Source of the DNA: Paenibacillus macerans
GTDB taxonomy: Bacteria > Bacillota > Bacilli > Paenibacillales > Paenibacillaceae
Length of the DNA stretch: 64,000 bases
NCBI RefSeq assembly: GCF_023715465.1
Contig: NZ_JAMBOE010000002.1
Coordinates: 143,104-207,103 of the forward strand
Direction: 5' to 3'
The notes beneath the pieces are model-generated. The model worked only from the letters and a program-made list of their open reading frames with translations. It did not search any database and had not been told where the DNA came from. Below, piece by piece: positions 43,405-53,143 of the stretch. Each line of letters begins with the position of its first letter. Position 1 is the first letter of the stretch. The position numbers and the translations under genes were made by a program.

Positions 43405-45131
43405 TCTCCCGTTTTTTTCATCAAATTACCGACCGGCACATAAGCCGGCGCCTCGCCGCGTCCGCTTAAGCAGCTCAGCATGTTCCGCTTGGCATAAAAC
43501 GTATCGGCCGTCAGCAAGTGTTTCGCAAAAGCATTGCCGGAGCTCTCATATTCCTGCTGAAGCAATTCGCGCACGATCGCCCAGAAATGCGCTTCGGGAA
43601 CGCCCGCATCCCTGGCCATGGCATGAATAAGTGAACCGAGATGATTCATGATAAAATAGTACGATGTCCGCGCCCACGCCTGCTCTCTAGAATAGAACAA
43701 GGGACCGGACAGGTCCTGCTCCCGGGATATCCCCGGCCCTTCCCCCGCCTTGCCGGACTCGACGCTAACGCCTTCCAGATCGCGAATGATGAAGGCCTCC
43801 GGCATGCCGTCCCGCAGGGTCAGCAGCGTGTTCTGCAAATGGGCTTCAAAATGAATGCCCTTCTCCCAGGCAACGCGCACGAGCGGCAGCAGCGACAGCT
43901 CCAGATAGCGCGCAAACCAGCGGTCCGCCTGTCCGCTCTGGCCGCTGCCCAGCATCGACATCAGACGCAAAGGTCTCCCCGGCTGCGGAGCTTCCACCAG
44001 GCTTGCCAGCACATAGGTAGATGCCGGATCAAATTCGACCGGACGGTAGACCACCGTGAACAGCCGGGTCAGCTCCTCATCCGCAAACCGGCAGGTGCTA
44101 ATGCCTGTCTCATAAGCGATCCGGGTAGGCGAATCCGGACCAAAGCAGCCATGCTGCAGCAAATAGCGGGAGGCGTCCAGCGTTCTGCGCATTTGCTCAT
44201 CGCTGTTGGTGCGGATCAGATTGGTGATCTGCATATTCAAGGACAGCTTAATATTGCAGTTCATGTCGGGCACATATACCGTGCGTACGGAGGTTGTCGG
44301 AAAGACAACTGGCCCCAGGCTGCCGAGGGGAACTATTTTCCCTTCGCGAACATAATCCTGAACCTCGGGTAGGCCCAGCACATGCCTATACTGCCATGGG
44401 TGGGCCGGAAGCAGGAAGTATTCGCTGCTTTTGTCCCCAAGCGTATGCCGGACATGCGCCTGCACGCTCTCATGCGGCGGCACTTTTTTGTCCTCGGCCA
44501 CCCACTCTTCCCGGTACACATCCTTGCTCACGGCAAAATACCCGAGTTGAAACGAGGTACGCAGCTCCGGGCTGTACATTCGCACATCCTGCTCGGAAAA
44601 TCCCAACGAATTTTTGGGAAAAGGGTGAAACGGATGCCCGTAGATCAGCGATTGCTCCGATGTCCGGTAGTCATACACCTCAAGCTCCGCCGTCCGCTCG
44701 ATAAACAGGGCGAGATTGCGGCAGCTGTTGTCCACCTTTTCCGCGAAACTGCGCGCCTGTTCAGACATAATCAAGTTTTCACCTGGCGGCCAGCCTTCGC
44801 CTGTCCCCAAACCTTCGCTCGACAACTCCCGGATGATCCAGCGGACCAGATCCCTGTATTCCACAGGGGCACTCGCTCCGTTCGCGCCGGACCACCGGAT
44901 GCTGTCGTATTCATGCTCTCCGGCGGCGGAAAAATAAGCCAGGTTCCCAAAAACCGTAACCCGGCTGGCCGGGAAAGCGACGGCATAATCAAGTGTGTCC
45001 GCGTTCAGCGTAATGTCATCTTCCCTCTCCTGCACCAGCTCCCGGATGTAACAGTTAAGCAGCAGCTTACACGTGTGCCGGTTCGCTTGCTTCAAGCTTG
45101 CGGAACGCAGCTTGCTCTCTATCTCCAACAA
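43401..45131 (-). CDS. IucA/IucC-family NIS siderophore synthetase (SbnE position)
   Basis: 576 residues. YGHPFHPFPKNSLGFS, YFLLPAHPWQYRHVLG, TTSVRTVYVP, LSLNMQITNLIRTNSD and EAHLQNTLLTLRDG mark the family. The start appears to be TTG 45131 behind GAGGG; no ATG lies nearby in frame. By order and length it matches SbnE (578 residues), which joins citrate and a diamino acid in the first step; here the likely amine is 2,4-diaminobutyrate, given the upstream aminotransferase. It lies 48 bp after the aminotransferase gene. Confidence 0.9.
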   Translation of the reverse strand: MLEIESKLRSASLKQANRHTCKLLLNCYIRELVQEREDDITLNADTLDYAVAFPASRVTVFGNLAYFSAAGEHEYDSIRWSGANGASAPVEYRDLVRWIIRELSSEGLGTGEGWPPGENLIMSEQARSFAEKVDNSCRNLALFIERTAELEVYDYRTSEQSLIYGHPFHPFPKNSLGFSEQDVRMYSPELRTSFQLGYFAVSKDVYREEWVAEDKKVPPHESVQAHVRHTLGDKSSEYFLLPAHPWQYRHVLGLPEVQDYVREGKIVPLGSLGPVVFPTTSVRTVYVPDMNCNIKLSLNMQITNLIRTNSDEQMRRTLDASRYLLQHGCFGPDSPTRIAYETGISTCRFADEELTRLFTVVYRPVEFDPASTYVLASLVEAPQPGRPLRLMSMLGSGQSGQADRWFARYLELSLLPLVRVAWEKGIHFEAHLQNTLLTLRDGMPEAFIIRDLEGVSVESGKAGEGPGISREQDLSGPLFYSREQAWARTSYYFIMNHLGSLIHAMARDAGVPEAHFWAIVRELLQQEYESSGNAFAKHLLTADTFYAKRNMLSCLSGRGEAPAYVPVGNLMKKTGE

Positions 45132-45179
45132 TGATGCCGACCCTCTTTCTCGATAGGGATAAATTCACCGGCTCCTGGC

Positions 45180-46554
45180 TCAGCATGAACCGGGAGCCGC
45201 GGGCAACTCGGCCAGTGCTTCGGCTACCGATTTTGCGAATATCGCAAGCACGTCCGCAGCTTCGCGTTCGGTGATCGTCAGCGGCGGAAGGAAGCGGATG
45301 ACGGCGGAACGGCGCCCGCCCACCTCCACAATCAAACCGTTGTTGAAGCAGCGCCGCTGGATGGCGGCGGCCAGTGCCCCATGCGGCGGATAGTGGCCCA
45401 AACGATCCTTGCGGCCGGCGGTGTCCACAATTTCCACCCCGATCATCAAACCTCGGCCGCGAACATCGCCGATAGCCTCGTATTTGTCCTTCAAGGCGCC
45501 AAGACGGGTCATAAACTGCTCGCTGCGTTCCTGTACATTGTTAAGCACATTCTGTTCCCGGATGTAACGCAGCGTCGCCAGTCCGGCGGCCATCGCCAAC
45601 TGGTTGCCGCGAAAAGTACCGGTATGCGCACCCGGCGGCCACACATCCAGCTCTTCCTTGTAGATGACAAGCGACATCGGCAGACTGCCGCCGACCGCTT
45701 TGGAACAGACAATCACGTCCGGGACGATCCCGGCATGCTCGAACGAAAACATATGGCCCGTGCGGCCCGATCCCCGTTTGCACTTCGTCAATGATCAGCG
45801 GGATGCCCCTTTCGGCCGTGATGCGCCGCAGCTCTCTCAGCCATTCCAGATCGGCGGGGATCGCCCCTCCCTCGCCCTGCACCGTCTCAACAATGACGCC
45901 GCAGGGAGCGGCAATCCCGTTTTCACAATCATCAAGCAGGTTTTCGATATACTGCGCGCTCAACTTAGCGGTCATCTCGCCGCCCATGCCAAACGGACAA
46001 CGGTATTCATAGGGAAAAGGCAGGAAATGCACATCCGGCAGCAGGCTCTGCAGATGCTCCTTCTTGCTGAGATTGCCGCTCATCGCCATCGTCGCCTGCG
46101 TTGATCCATGATAGCTGCCTTGAAAAGCAAGAACGGACCTTCCTCCGGTTGCGCTTTTGACCAGCTTGATCGCGGCTTCAACCGCATCCGCCCCGCTCGG
46201 TCCGCAGAACTGGATTTTGCTGCTGTTCCTTATTTCTTCGGGCAGGAGCGAGAACAGTTCCTCCATAAAAGCCAGTTTGAGCGGCGTGGCCAGATCAAGG
46301 GTATGGAGCGGAATTTGCTGCTCAAGCACATCGCGAATCGCCTCCACCACAACCTCATGATTATGGCCCAGCGCCAGCGTGCCGGCACCGGCCAGGCAGT
46401 CATAGTACGTGCGGCCCTCCGTATCCGTTACCATCATTCCTTTCGCCCTGCTGATCACAAGCGGAAAATGCCGGGGGTACGCGCGCGCATTGGATTCTTT
46501 TTCTTCCTGCAGCCTCAAATATTCGTTTTGGACATTATGGACCTTAACCGACAT
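45180..46554 (-). pseudogene. Diaminobutyrate-2-oxoglutarate aminotransferase (class III PLP), frameshifted
   Basis: Start ATG 46554 (MSVKVHNVQNEYL) behind GGAGGGAT; a longer reading upstream has no support. The first part holds FCGPSGADAVEAAIKL and LIIDEVQTGIG. The frame then shifts, and the second frame continues RTGHMFSFEHAGIVPDV, VCSKAVGGSLP with the PLP lysine, and GTFRGNQLAMAAG to the end. One extra C in the run 45766-45768 (plus strand; GGG instead of GG on the coding strand) explains it. Both halves are otherwise intact over about 457 codons. The enzyme makes L-2,4-diaminobutyrate from aspartate semialdehyde, as RhbA/DABA aminotransferases do. If the shift is real, precursor supply is lost. 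Confidence 0.88.
45766..45768 (-). other. Frameshift site in the aminotransferase
   Basis: Coding-strand ATCGGGCCGCACGGG should read ATCGGCCGCACGGG to give T-G-I-G-R-T-G-H. The surplus base is in a three-base homopolymer. Confidence 0.85.
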
Positions 46555-46576
46555 ATCCCTCCAACGCTCCTTTGAT

Positions 46577-47593
46577 TTAGTTATGGGGTGCAGAAAGTGT
46601 TTCTTCAAACAGATACTCCAAGTACATGCGGGTAACATCGAGTGAAGCGCCTTCATATGAAAAAACGTGATACGTAAAATCAGGCAGGGCATTGACCTCC
46701 AGGATGCCTCCGGATGTGTCCGTTATCGGCTGACCGATATCGGGGCAGCGCATGTCGATGCCGGCGACATCAATCTGCAGTGTTCGAGCCGCTTCTATTG
46801 CCATTTCGGCATTAGCGGAGCAGATGGACTTCGTACGATCGGCGTAAATTTCGCTGATCTCTCCAGCCGGAGCATTATGCAGATCATACAGTTCCAGCTG
46901 CGCCCCCGCCGGAATGACATCATCAAGCGCTGCCCCCTGCTTGTCCAGCACCGCTGCCAGCCGCGGCGAATCCGGTTTAATTTCGGCAAACGCCTCCATC
47001 TCACCGATGTCGTTGCGGCGGATCCTCGTCTCATTCAACCGCCGGATCAATTCCCTTACCGCTGAGGAGCCATCCCCAAGGACAAAGGCGGGCCGGTACT
47101 CGGTGACCGCCGCAACCTTGCCGCCTATGACCAGGACGCGATAATCCGTGCCCGGCACAAACCGCTGGATCAGGATGCTTCCACTGTATTGGCCAGCTTT
47201 TCGGATGGCCTCGTCAAGCTGCCCGCTGGTCCGGACGTCCAGCGTGACACCGGCGCTGCCGCTGGCATCAAGCGGCTTGACCACCACGGACGCGCAGGCC
47301 TCCAGAAACCGGGCGGCCTCCTCCCTCATTTCCGGAACCACGATAAACGGAGGCACCGGCAGCCCCTGGCGCTGCAGCAAATGGTTCGCCGCCTCTTTGT
47401 TCTTCGCCAGCAACCCGGCGATCAATGGCAGACGATGGGATCTCGTTTTGTTGATCACGATGCTTTTGCCCTTGTAGGTAAGCTCCAAAAAATCCTCACA
47501 CCCGGCAATCAGCTGCCGGCAGTCCATGCCCATTTTCTCGGCCTTGCTCATAATCAGGCGATTTTGTAAATTCTGGCTCCTCGCCTTGTGCAC
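46577..47593 (-). CDS. ATP-grasp ligase of the siderophore operon
   Basis: 338 residues from GTG 47593, chosen because GGAGGAG lies at ideal distance; an ATG at 47608 overlaps that site. The fold shows ATP-grasp strands: VVVKPLDASGSAGVTL (lysine and glycine-rich loop), ILIQRFVPGTDYRVLVIGGK, and the metal-binding ILEVNALPDF (Glu, Asn). It resembles cyanophycin- and glutathione-synthetase-like ligases that form amide bonds with ATP. Such a gene is not part of the known staphyloferrin B set, so it may attach an amino acid to the siderophore or its precursor. It is the first gene after the Fur box and ends 23 bp before the aminotransferase. Confidence 0.87.
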   Translation of the reverse strand: MHKARSQNLQNRLIMSKAEKMGMDCRQLIAGCEDFLELTYKGKSIVINKTRSHRLPLIAGLLAKNKEAANHLLQRQGLPVPPFIVVPEMREEAARFLEACASVVVKPLDASGSAGVTLDVRTSGQLDEAIRKAGQYSGSILIQRFVPGTDYRVLVIGGKVAAVTEYRPAFVLGDGSSAVRELIRRLNETRIRRNDIGEMEAFAEIKPDSPRLAAVLDKQGAALDDVIPAGAQLELYDLHNAPAGEISEIYADRTKSICSANAEMAIEAARTLQIDVAGIDMRCPDIGQPITDTSGGILEVNALPDFTYHVFSYEGASLDVTRMYLEYLFEETLSAPHN

Positions 47594-47666
47594 TACAACT
47601 CCTCCCATCCCCGAAAAAGCAACGGTTGTTTCTCTTAATTCTAATAATATCGAAGAAATATTATAA

Positions 47667-47681
47667 TGATAATGATTATCA
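47667..47681. promoter_or_regulatory. Fur box of the siderophore biosynthesis operon
   Basis: TGATAATGATTATCA, a perfect match to the 7-1-7 Fur consensus, 74 bp upstream of the ATP-grasp start. Confidence 0.92.
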
Positions 47682-47693
47682 ATATCATATGCA

Positions 47694-48388
47694 ATTATCT
47701 TACAGGAGATTAATATAAATTGTCAATTATAAACTTTTAAGGAAATATAAGTTTTTTCAGGGCGTTGTGGGCGTTTACAATATCGGAGGATAGGGATAGA
47801 AAAAGGGTTCCAAACGAGAGGTATGAACTAGCAGAGGCGATGAGGGTTGAGAAGCGGCAGCGTGGAGCCAGCATGTATGGGCACTGGTTGAAGGCGCATG
47901 ATTATGGGTTCGGTCCGGCCGTATTGCCGAGACGTAGGGCCCTACTGTCGAAAATTAAGGCAATACGGCCGAGACCTAAGGCCATATTGCCAAAAGCCGA
48001 CCGTATTACCAATAGCCGACCTATTATCTGGGATGCCGGCCGCGGTGCCATTAGGCTGTAATACCGACTTGCTGCCCCTAACGGACCCCAGCGCCCTTAT
48101 TTCAGCGAAATCAAGAGTTTCCAGAATGTAACGGACACCATGGACCTTATTTGGCATTTAAGCGTTCCTTTTTGGCCATTTTAGGACAAATAAGCGCGCC
48201 TCTGTCCGTTAGAAATGGAAACGCTGTATTTTCAGGCAAATAAGGGCTCCCCAGTCCGTTACTAGCCGCATCGTCCTCGGACAGCCGTCGTGCCCGTCGT
48301 GCAACATGCAACATGCAGCACACCCCATACCACACGGCCTGAGGAAAGCGGCGCCAATTCCAGCAAAAATAAGGGGGCACTCCCCGCG
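47694..48388. other. Long intergenic gap with repeats
   Basis: About 700 bp without a supported gene. It holds the tandem repeat at 47917-48037 and five AACGGAC/CTTATTT units at 48078-48394. Short readings across it are by-products of the repeats. Confidence 0.7.
47917..48037 (+). repeat. Degenerate tandem repeat of about 20 bp, six copies
   Basis: Units such as GGCCGTATTGCCGAGAC, GGCCATATTGCCAAAAG and GACCGTATTACCAATAG follow one another with periods of 19-21 bp. The core is GGCC-x-TATTGCC. Confidence 0.7.
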
Positions 48389-48394
48389 TTAACG
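48078..48394. repeat. Five AACGGAC...CTTATTT units in opposing orientation
   Basis: Forward units at 48078 and 48129 read TAACGGAC-N9/10-CTTATTT. Reverse units end near 48211, 48262 and 48394 (AAATAAG...GTCCGTTA or GCGTTAACG). The last touches the end of the FhuF-like gene. A related family lies at 58893-59078. Confidence 0.65.
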
Positions 48395-49171
48395 ATTCCG
48401 TTTGGGGCATGTCGAGCAATAGTCGTGCGGAGTGTCCGACGTCAAATAATACAAGCAGCACGTTTTGCGCATGCGGATCGGGTTAGCGGATTCAGCCGTG
48501 AACACTTTGGGACTGTTGAACTTTTTGATCGGGTTGCGCGGTTCGCCAAAAAGACGGGGCGGCGCATCATAGAGCAGATAACGGTAATCCTCCTCCATCC
48601 GCTGCTTTTGCTCGGGACTGGCCGCTTCCGCAAATTTTTTCTCAAATAGCCAATAGACATAAATCGCCGTATTTTCCCATAACAAGGCTTTCGATATGCC
48701 GGCCGATTTGGACACGGCATTCCATACCCGGGACAGGTTTCCGGCAAACATCGTTTCGATCACCCGGTCGCGCCATTCGCTTCTTTGTCCCTCCTCGGGC
48801 TCACTTGCCTGCAGATCCAAGAGCCTCGCTTTGGGCAGCCATGCCTGCCCTTGGTAGCTCGATTCAACCCAGCCGTTCTCCAGGGCCAAATTCAAGCCTT
48901 TGTTGAAGGCAGACATTGCATAAAGTCCGGGGGCGATGACAAGAAAAGCATACCGCTTGGCAAACAGCGAGACGGTCGCGAGCTGGGAATCGGTCTCGAA
49001 AATGCCGCTTACCCCGCGAAAATAAGCCAGGCTTTTCTCCGGGTCCAGCAAATCGGCAAACGGAATGGAGAATGACCGGTCGGGCGAGGAATCCCGCGTT
49101 AGCCGGTAGTCGGCGGCCAGGATGTTATATTCTTCCGGCAGAAGCAAGGAGTCTGTGGTCTTTTTCATCAT
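48389..49171 (-). CDS. FhuF-like ferric-siderophore reductase
   Basis: 260 residues from ATG 49171 ([11 protein letters not shown]), 7 nt after GGAAGG; a longer start at 49216 has no site. The C-terminal cysteine cluster, CC-x12-C-x2-C (KTCCLYY...DYCSTCPK), would bind a [2Fe-2S] centre, as in FhuF proteins that release iron from siderophores by reduction. FhuF members usually have ten residues between the cysteine pairs; here it is twelve. It is the last gene of the uptake operon and overlaps the ATPase gene by 47 bp. Confidence 0.85.
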   Translation of the reverse strand: MMKKTTDSLLLPEEYNILAADYRLTRDSSPDRSFSIPFADLLDPEKSLAYFRGVSGIFETDSQLATVSLFAKRYAFLVIAPGLYAMSAFNKGLNLALENGWVESSYQGQAWLPKARLLDLQASEPEEGQRSEWRDRVIETMFAGNLSRVWNAVSKSAGISKALLWENTAIYVYWLFEKKFAEAASPEQKQRMEEDYRYLLYDAPPRLFGEPRNPIKKFNSPKVFTAESANPIRMRKTCCLYYLTSDTPHDYCSTCPKRNR

Positions 49172-49961
49172 GAATTTTCCTTCCCCTTCCGTGAGGGATA
49201 CATAATGGTGTTCCAAACAACGGATCGACGGAGATCTCGCAATCCATCCGGAAGACGGTCCGAACCATCTCCCGGGTTACGATATCCTCCGGTCTGCCCT
49301 GTGCAAACACGGTTTTGTTGTGAACCGCAACGATATGATGCGCGTAACGGCAGGCCAAATTCAGGTCGTGCAAGACCATAACGATGGTGCGGTTCTCCTG
49401 CTCGTTCAATTCAAACAGCAGATCAAGGACTTCAATCTGGTGGCTCATGTCCAGGTATGTTGTCGGCTCGTCGAGCAGCAGCGTTTCCGTGCCCTGCGCG
49501 AGGGTCATGGCGATCCAGGCGCGCTGGCGCTGTCCTCCCGACAGGGCATCCACCGGGCGATCCGCCAGCTCCGACAGACGCGTGGACTCAAGCGCAAGTT
49601 GAACGATCCGCTCATCCTCGCGCGACCACTGCTTCAGCCAGCTTTGATGCGGATACCTCCCCTGCCGCACAAGCTGGCTCACCGTTAGCCCTTCCGGAGC
49701 GGATGGTCCCTGGGGCAAAATCGCCATCTGTCTGGAGACCTCCTTGGTCGGCAGTTTTGCAATCTCCTCCCCGCTCAGCAGCACCGTGCCCGACCGGGGC
49801 TTCAGCAAGCGGGCAATGGTGCGCAGCAGCGTCGATTTACCGCAGCCGTTGCTGCCGATCAGCACCGTGATTTTTCCTTTGGGAATCGCCAAATTCAAAT
49901 TGTCGATCACTGGCTCCGTTCCATAAGAGATGGTCAGGTTTTTCGCTTCCAAGATACTCAC
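49125..49961 (-). CDS. Ferric-siderophore ABC importer ATPase (FecE/FhuC type)
   Basis: 278 residues from GTG 49961 ([14 protein letters not shown]), behind AAGGAGGAGAACC; a TTG at 49979 overlaps that site. Walker [11 protein letters not shown]-loop [13 protein letters not shown], signature LSGGQRQR, Walker [13 protein letters not shown]-loop VLHDLN. It powers uptake through the two adjacent permeases. The C-terminal 20 residues ([11 protein letters not shown]...) run into the FhuF-like gene, which overlaps. Confidence 0.94.
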   Translation of the reverse strand: MSILEAKNLTISYGTEPVIDNLNLAIPKGKITVLIGSNGCGKSTLLRTIARLLKPRSGTVLLSGEEIAKLPTKEVSRQMAILPQGPSAPEGLTVSQLVRQGRYPHQSWLKQWSREDERIVQLALESTRLSELADRPVDALSGGQRQRAWIAMTLAQGTETLLLDEPTTYLDMSHQIEVLDLLFELNEQENRTIVMVLHDLNLACRYAHHIVAVHNKTVFAQGRPEDIVTREMVRTVFRMDCEISVDPLFGTPLCIPHGRGRKIHDEKDHRLLASAGRI

Positions 49962-50020
49962 GGTTCTCCTCCTTCTCAAAGAGGTTGTTCAAAAAGTCAT
50001 CCAAATTTTTGAACACACAC

Positions 50021-51064
50021 TTAAAACTGATTTCTGTTCTTGAACAGCAAGTACAGGAAAAACGGCGCACCAATCCCCGCGGTGAACACTCCTGCCGGGA
50101 CGTCCAGCGGAAGAAACGCCGTGCGTCCGACCAAGTCGGCGCCGAATACGAGCAGCGCGCCGGTCAGCGCCGACACGAGCAGCAGGCTGCCAAACATCCG
50201 GCCCACCAGCTTTCGGGCAATATGCGGCGCGATCAATCCGGCAAAACCAAGCGTGCCGGCCACGGCAACCGCAAATCCGGCAAGCAGGACGCTGCACAGC
50301 AGCAGCGCAAAGCGGTGGCGCTCAACGGTGACGCCGAGTCCTGTAGCCAGATCGTCCCCGAATTCCTGCGCGTTCAAGCTGCGGGCCAGCCAAAGCACAA
50401 GCGGTACGACGAGCAAAATAACCGGAATTAACGTATAGACATCCGTCCATGAAGCGCCGTACACGCTGCCTGTCAGCCAAATATACGCTTGCCCGGCAGT
50501 ATAAAACGGACTGATGATCAGCATAAACGTCGTGCCGGCGCTGGTGATGGCCGAAATACCGATGCCGATCAACACGAGGCGGATCGGCGCGACTCCAGCC
50601 TTCCAAGCAAGCGCATAGATGACCATCGAAGTCACCAACGCTCCGGCAACCGCAAAGGCCGGCAAAAGCTTGATGCTGACCGCGCCGCCCAGGAGCGTAA
50701 CAAAACCGACAGCAACCGCCGCCGCGCCGCCCGTGATGCCGATGACATCCGGAGAAGCCAAAGGATTGCGGATCACCCCTTGCAAAATGGCGCCGGACAT
50801 GCCGAGCGCGGCTCCGACCAGCAGGGACAGCAGCACCCGCGGCAGCCTCAGCGTAAGCACGACAAAATCATACTCCCCTGCATTCAGTCCCAGAATCGTC
50901 CGGAGCACCTCCAGTGGCGAAATCACATCGTTGCCTAGGCTTGTGCCAAACACGGCGGCGAGCAAAACCAGAAGAACAAGCACGGCGATGACGAGCACCG
51001 CCCTCCTCTCCACCTGCAGGGATACCGCTTCCTTCTTGCTGCGGAAGATAATCGTTCCTCTCAT
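50021..51064 (-). CDS. FecCD-family siderophore permease (second)
   Basis: 347 residues with about nine to ten membrane helices; family segments LPRVLLSLLVGAALGMSGAI, NPLASPDVIGITGGA, GTLGFAGLIAPHIARKLVG and the final GIGAPFFLYLL are present. It pairs with the other permease to form the channel. ATG 51064 overlaps the previous stop (ATGA) and follows GGGGGTGACGAAGAT. The ATPase gene starts 59 bp downstream. Confidence 0.94.
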   Translation of the reverse strand: MRGTIIFRSKKEAVSLQVERRAVLVIAVLVLLVLLAAVFGTSLGNDVISPLEVLRTILGLNAGEYDFVVLTLRLPRVLLSLLVGAALGMSGAILQGVIRNPLASPDVIGITGGAAAVAVGFVTLLGGAVSIKLLPAFAVAGALVTSMVIYALAWKAGVAPIRLVLIGIGISAITSAGTTFMLIISPFYTAGQAYIWLTGSVYGASWTDVYTLIPVILLVVPLVLWLARSLNAQEFGDDLATGLGVTVERHRFALLLCSVLLAGFAVAVAGTLGFAGLIAPHIARKLVGRMFGSLLLVSALTGALLVFGADLVGRTAFLPLDVPAGVFTAGIGAPFFLYLLFKNRNQF

Positions 51065-52074
51065 ATCTTCGTCACCCCCTTGCGGGCAATGTAGACGAAG
51101 AACGGTCCGCCAATCAGGGCGGTCATGATCCCAAGCGGAAGTTCCTCCGGCAGGATGATCAGCCGTGCGGCCACATCAGCCAACAGTAGCAGCACCGCCC
51201 CGCCTATGAGCGAGTAGGGAATAAGCCAGCGGTAGTCATTCCCGACCCATGTGCGCATGATATGGGGCACGACGAGTCCGACAAGACCAATGGAGCCGGC
51301 CACGGCCACGGCGCCCCCGGCAAGCAGCACGGTTATGACGCCCATGGCCGTCTTGACCAGTACGACATTTTGCCCCATGCCTTTAGCGATATCATCGCCG
51401 GTCAACAGCAGATTGATCGCCCGGCCCATAAACAGCGCGGCCAAAGCTCCCGCGGCCATATACGGCAGGACGGGATACAACATCTCCAGCGTGCGGCCGC
51501 TGACGGAGCCGGCCAGCCAGAACAGTACCTCCTGCAGCCCGGTCCCGTCCAGTACAAGCACCGCCTGCGTGAAGGACGAGAACAAGGCGCTAATCGCCGT
51601 CCCGGCCAGCACAACCTTGATTGGGGTCAAGCCGTCCCGCCCGATGGAGCCAAGCGCATACACGACGGCCGCCGCAATGGCAGCCCCGGTAAAACCAAAC
51701 CACATCATCGCATTTAACGAGGAGACCGACAACAACACATTCGCAAGCACGATAAAAAATATCGCCCCGGCATTGATGCCAAACACGCTTGGAGAAGCAA
51801 GCGGGTTGCGTGTCAACGCTTGCATGAGCGCACCCGCAACCGCCAGGCTGGCGCCGACAACGGCGGCGATCACCGTGCGGGGCAGCCGCTCGGTACGGAG
51901 CACGATATGCGGGGTGGATTCTTCGTCATAATGTTTGAACGCTTCCACCGCCGTGGAAACCGTAATTTCCGTGCGGCCGTAAATCAGGCTCGCGGCACCC
52001 GCCGCGGCCAGCAGCACCAGTAATGCCGCCAGCCCTAAAATCTTGGATTTCCCTTGTGCAAACAGGGGCAACAT
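51061..52074 (-). CDS. FecCD-family siderophore permease (first)
   Basis: 337 residues, about nine to ten helices. LPRTVIAAVVGASLAVAGAL, NPLASPSVFGINAGA, GSIGLVGLVVPHIMRTWVG and LIGGPFFVYIARKG are typical. ATG 52074 follows AGAGTGAGGAC. It lies 17 bp after the binding-protein gene and overlaps the next permease by 4 bp, forming the usual heterodimer. Confidence 0.94.
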   Translation of the reverse strand: MLPLFAQGKSKILGLAALLVLLAAAGAASLIYGRTEITVSTAVEAFKHYDEESTPHIVLRTERLPRTVIAAVVGASLAVAGALMQALTRNPLASPSVFGINAGAIFFIVLANVLLSVSSLNAMMWFGFTGAAIAAAVVYALGSIGRDGLTPIKVVLAGTAISALFSSFTQAVLVLDGTGLQEVLFWLAGSVSGRTLEMLYPVLPYMAAGALAALFMGRAINLLLTGDDIAKGMGQNVVLVKTAMGVITVLLAGGAVAVAGSIGLVGLVVPHIMRTWVGNDYRWLIPYSLIGGAVLLLLADVAARLIILPEELPLGIMTALIGGPFFVYIARKGVTKI

Positions 52075-52091
52075 GTCCTCACTCTTTCCCC

Positions 52092-53117
52092 TTAGTTCAG
52101 TTTGAAATACTCATACAGACCATCGAGCAAAAGGTTGGCCGACTTGTATCCGCCCCCGAGGTTCCATATCACCTCGTCCACCTGGACAAACTGGTTGTTT
52201 TTGACCGCATCCAGATTGGCCCACAGCTTGCTTTTTGTCCATTCCTCGTAATTCTTCTGTGCCGCTTCGCCCTCCGCATTGTAATTGAAGTTAAAGATCA
52301 TGTCCGCATTCATATCCGGAATGCCTTCTTTGGAGGCAATTTCGACACCCCATATATCTTCGTCATGCCCCGGAGGTCTTGTAAAGCCAAGCTCTTGCAA
52401 AATTTGGCCGGCATAACCCATATAGTAAATCCGTACCTGATCGGCTCTGAAATTGGTGATCGTGGCTTCAATCGGCAGGCGGTCACCCATCTTCTCTTTA
52501 AAATCGGCCACTCTCGCCTCCCAAGCGGACAACAGCTGATCTGACTTGTCTTCAAGGTTCAACGCCGCCCCCGCCGTTTTCAGCGTCTCCTTCCAGTCGT
52601 ACAACGTCTCCAGCATCACGGTCGGCGCGATTTGGGACAGCTGCTCATAAATGTCCTCATGCCGCGTCTTATTGGCGATAATCAGATCAGGCTTGAGCTT
52701 ATGTATTTCCTCCAGGTTCGGCTGAGTCTCCTGCCCGACGATGGGCACGCCTTCCAGATCGGCCCGCAAATATTCATAGACAGGCTGCTGCGCCCAGGAT
52801 TCGACCACTCCGGCCGGCTTCACCCCCAGCGCAACCACGACATCGTTCGCCCCTTGGAACAGGGTGACGACTTTTTGCGGTGTTCCCTTAATCTCGGTTT
52901 CCCCCATCGCATGTTTAATGATCCGCTTCTCTTCCCCGGCACTGCTATCCGTTCCCCCGTTTCCGCCGCTGCCCGCGTTCGCGCTGGCGCCCGCCGCCTG
53001 GCTTGTATTTACCGTTCCTTCCGCCGCCCCGCCAGCAGCTCCGCAGCCTGCCAACATCGTAAAAATCAACACAAGCGCCATATGACTGAAAAATGATTTG
53101 TTGAACCTGAACATCAT
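52092..53117 (-). CDS. Iron-siderophore-binding lipoprotein
   Basis: 341 residues from ATG 53117, 6 nt after GGGGGAG. The lipoprotein signal ends in LAGC. A Gly/Ser/Ala linker (about 30-60) leads to a class III binding fold: KVVTLFQGANDVVVALGVKP, LEEIHKLKPDLIIANKTRHED and IAPTVMLETLYDW are typical of ferric-siderophore receptors (FecB/FhuD family). It heads the uptake operon with a near-perfect Fur box upstream and probably binds the product of the neighbouring NIS cluster. Confidence 0.92.
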   Translation of the reverse strand: MMFRFNKSFFSHMALVLIFTMLAGCGAAGGAAEGTVNTSQAAGASANAGSGGNGGTDSSAGEEKRIIKHAMGETEIKGTPQKVVTLFQGANDVVVALGVKPAGVVESWAQQPVYEYLRADLEGVPIVGQETQPNLEEIHKLKPDLIIANKTRHEDIYEQLSQIAPTVMLETLYDWKETLKTAGAALNLEDKSDQLLSAWEARVADFKEKMGDRLPIEATITNFRADQVRIYYMGYAGQILQELGFTRPPGHDEDIWGVEIASKEGIPDMNADMIFNFNYNAEGEAAQKNYEEWTKSKLWANLDAVKNNQFVQVDEVIWNLGGGYKSANLLLDGLYEYFKLN

Positions 53118-53143
53118 GGCTTTCTCCCCCATTACATCCTAAA

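Noticed and set aside
47694..48388. CRISPR array in the repeat-rich gap
   Set aside because: Units are degenerate, of two types, without regular unique spacers, and no cas genes are present.
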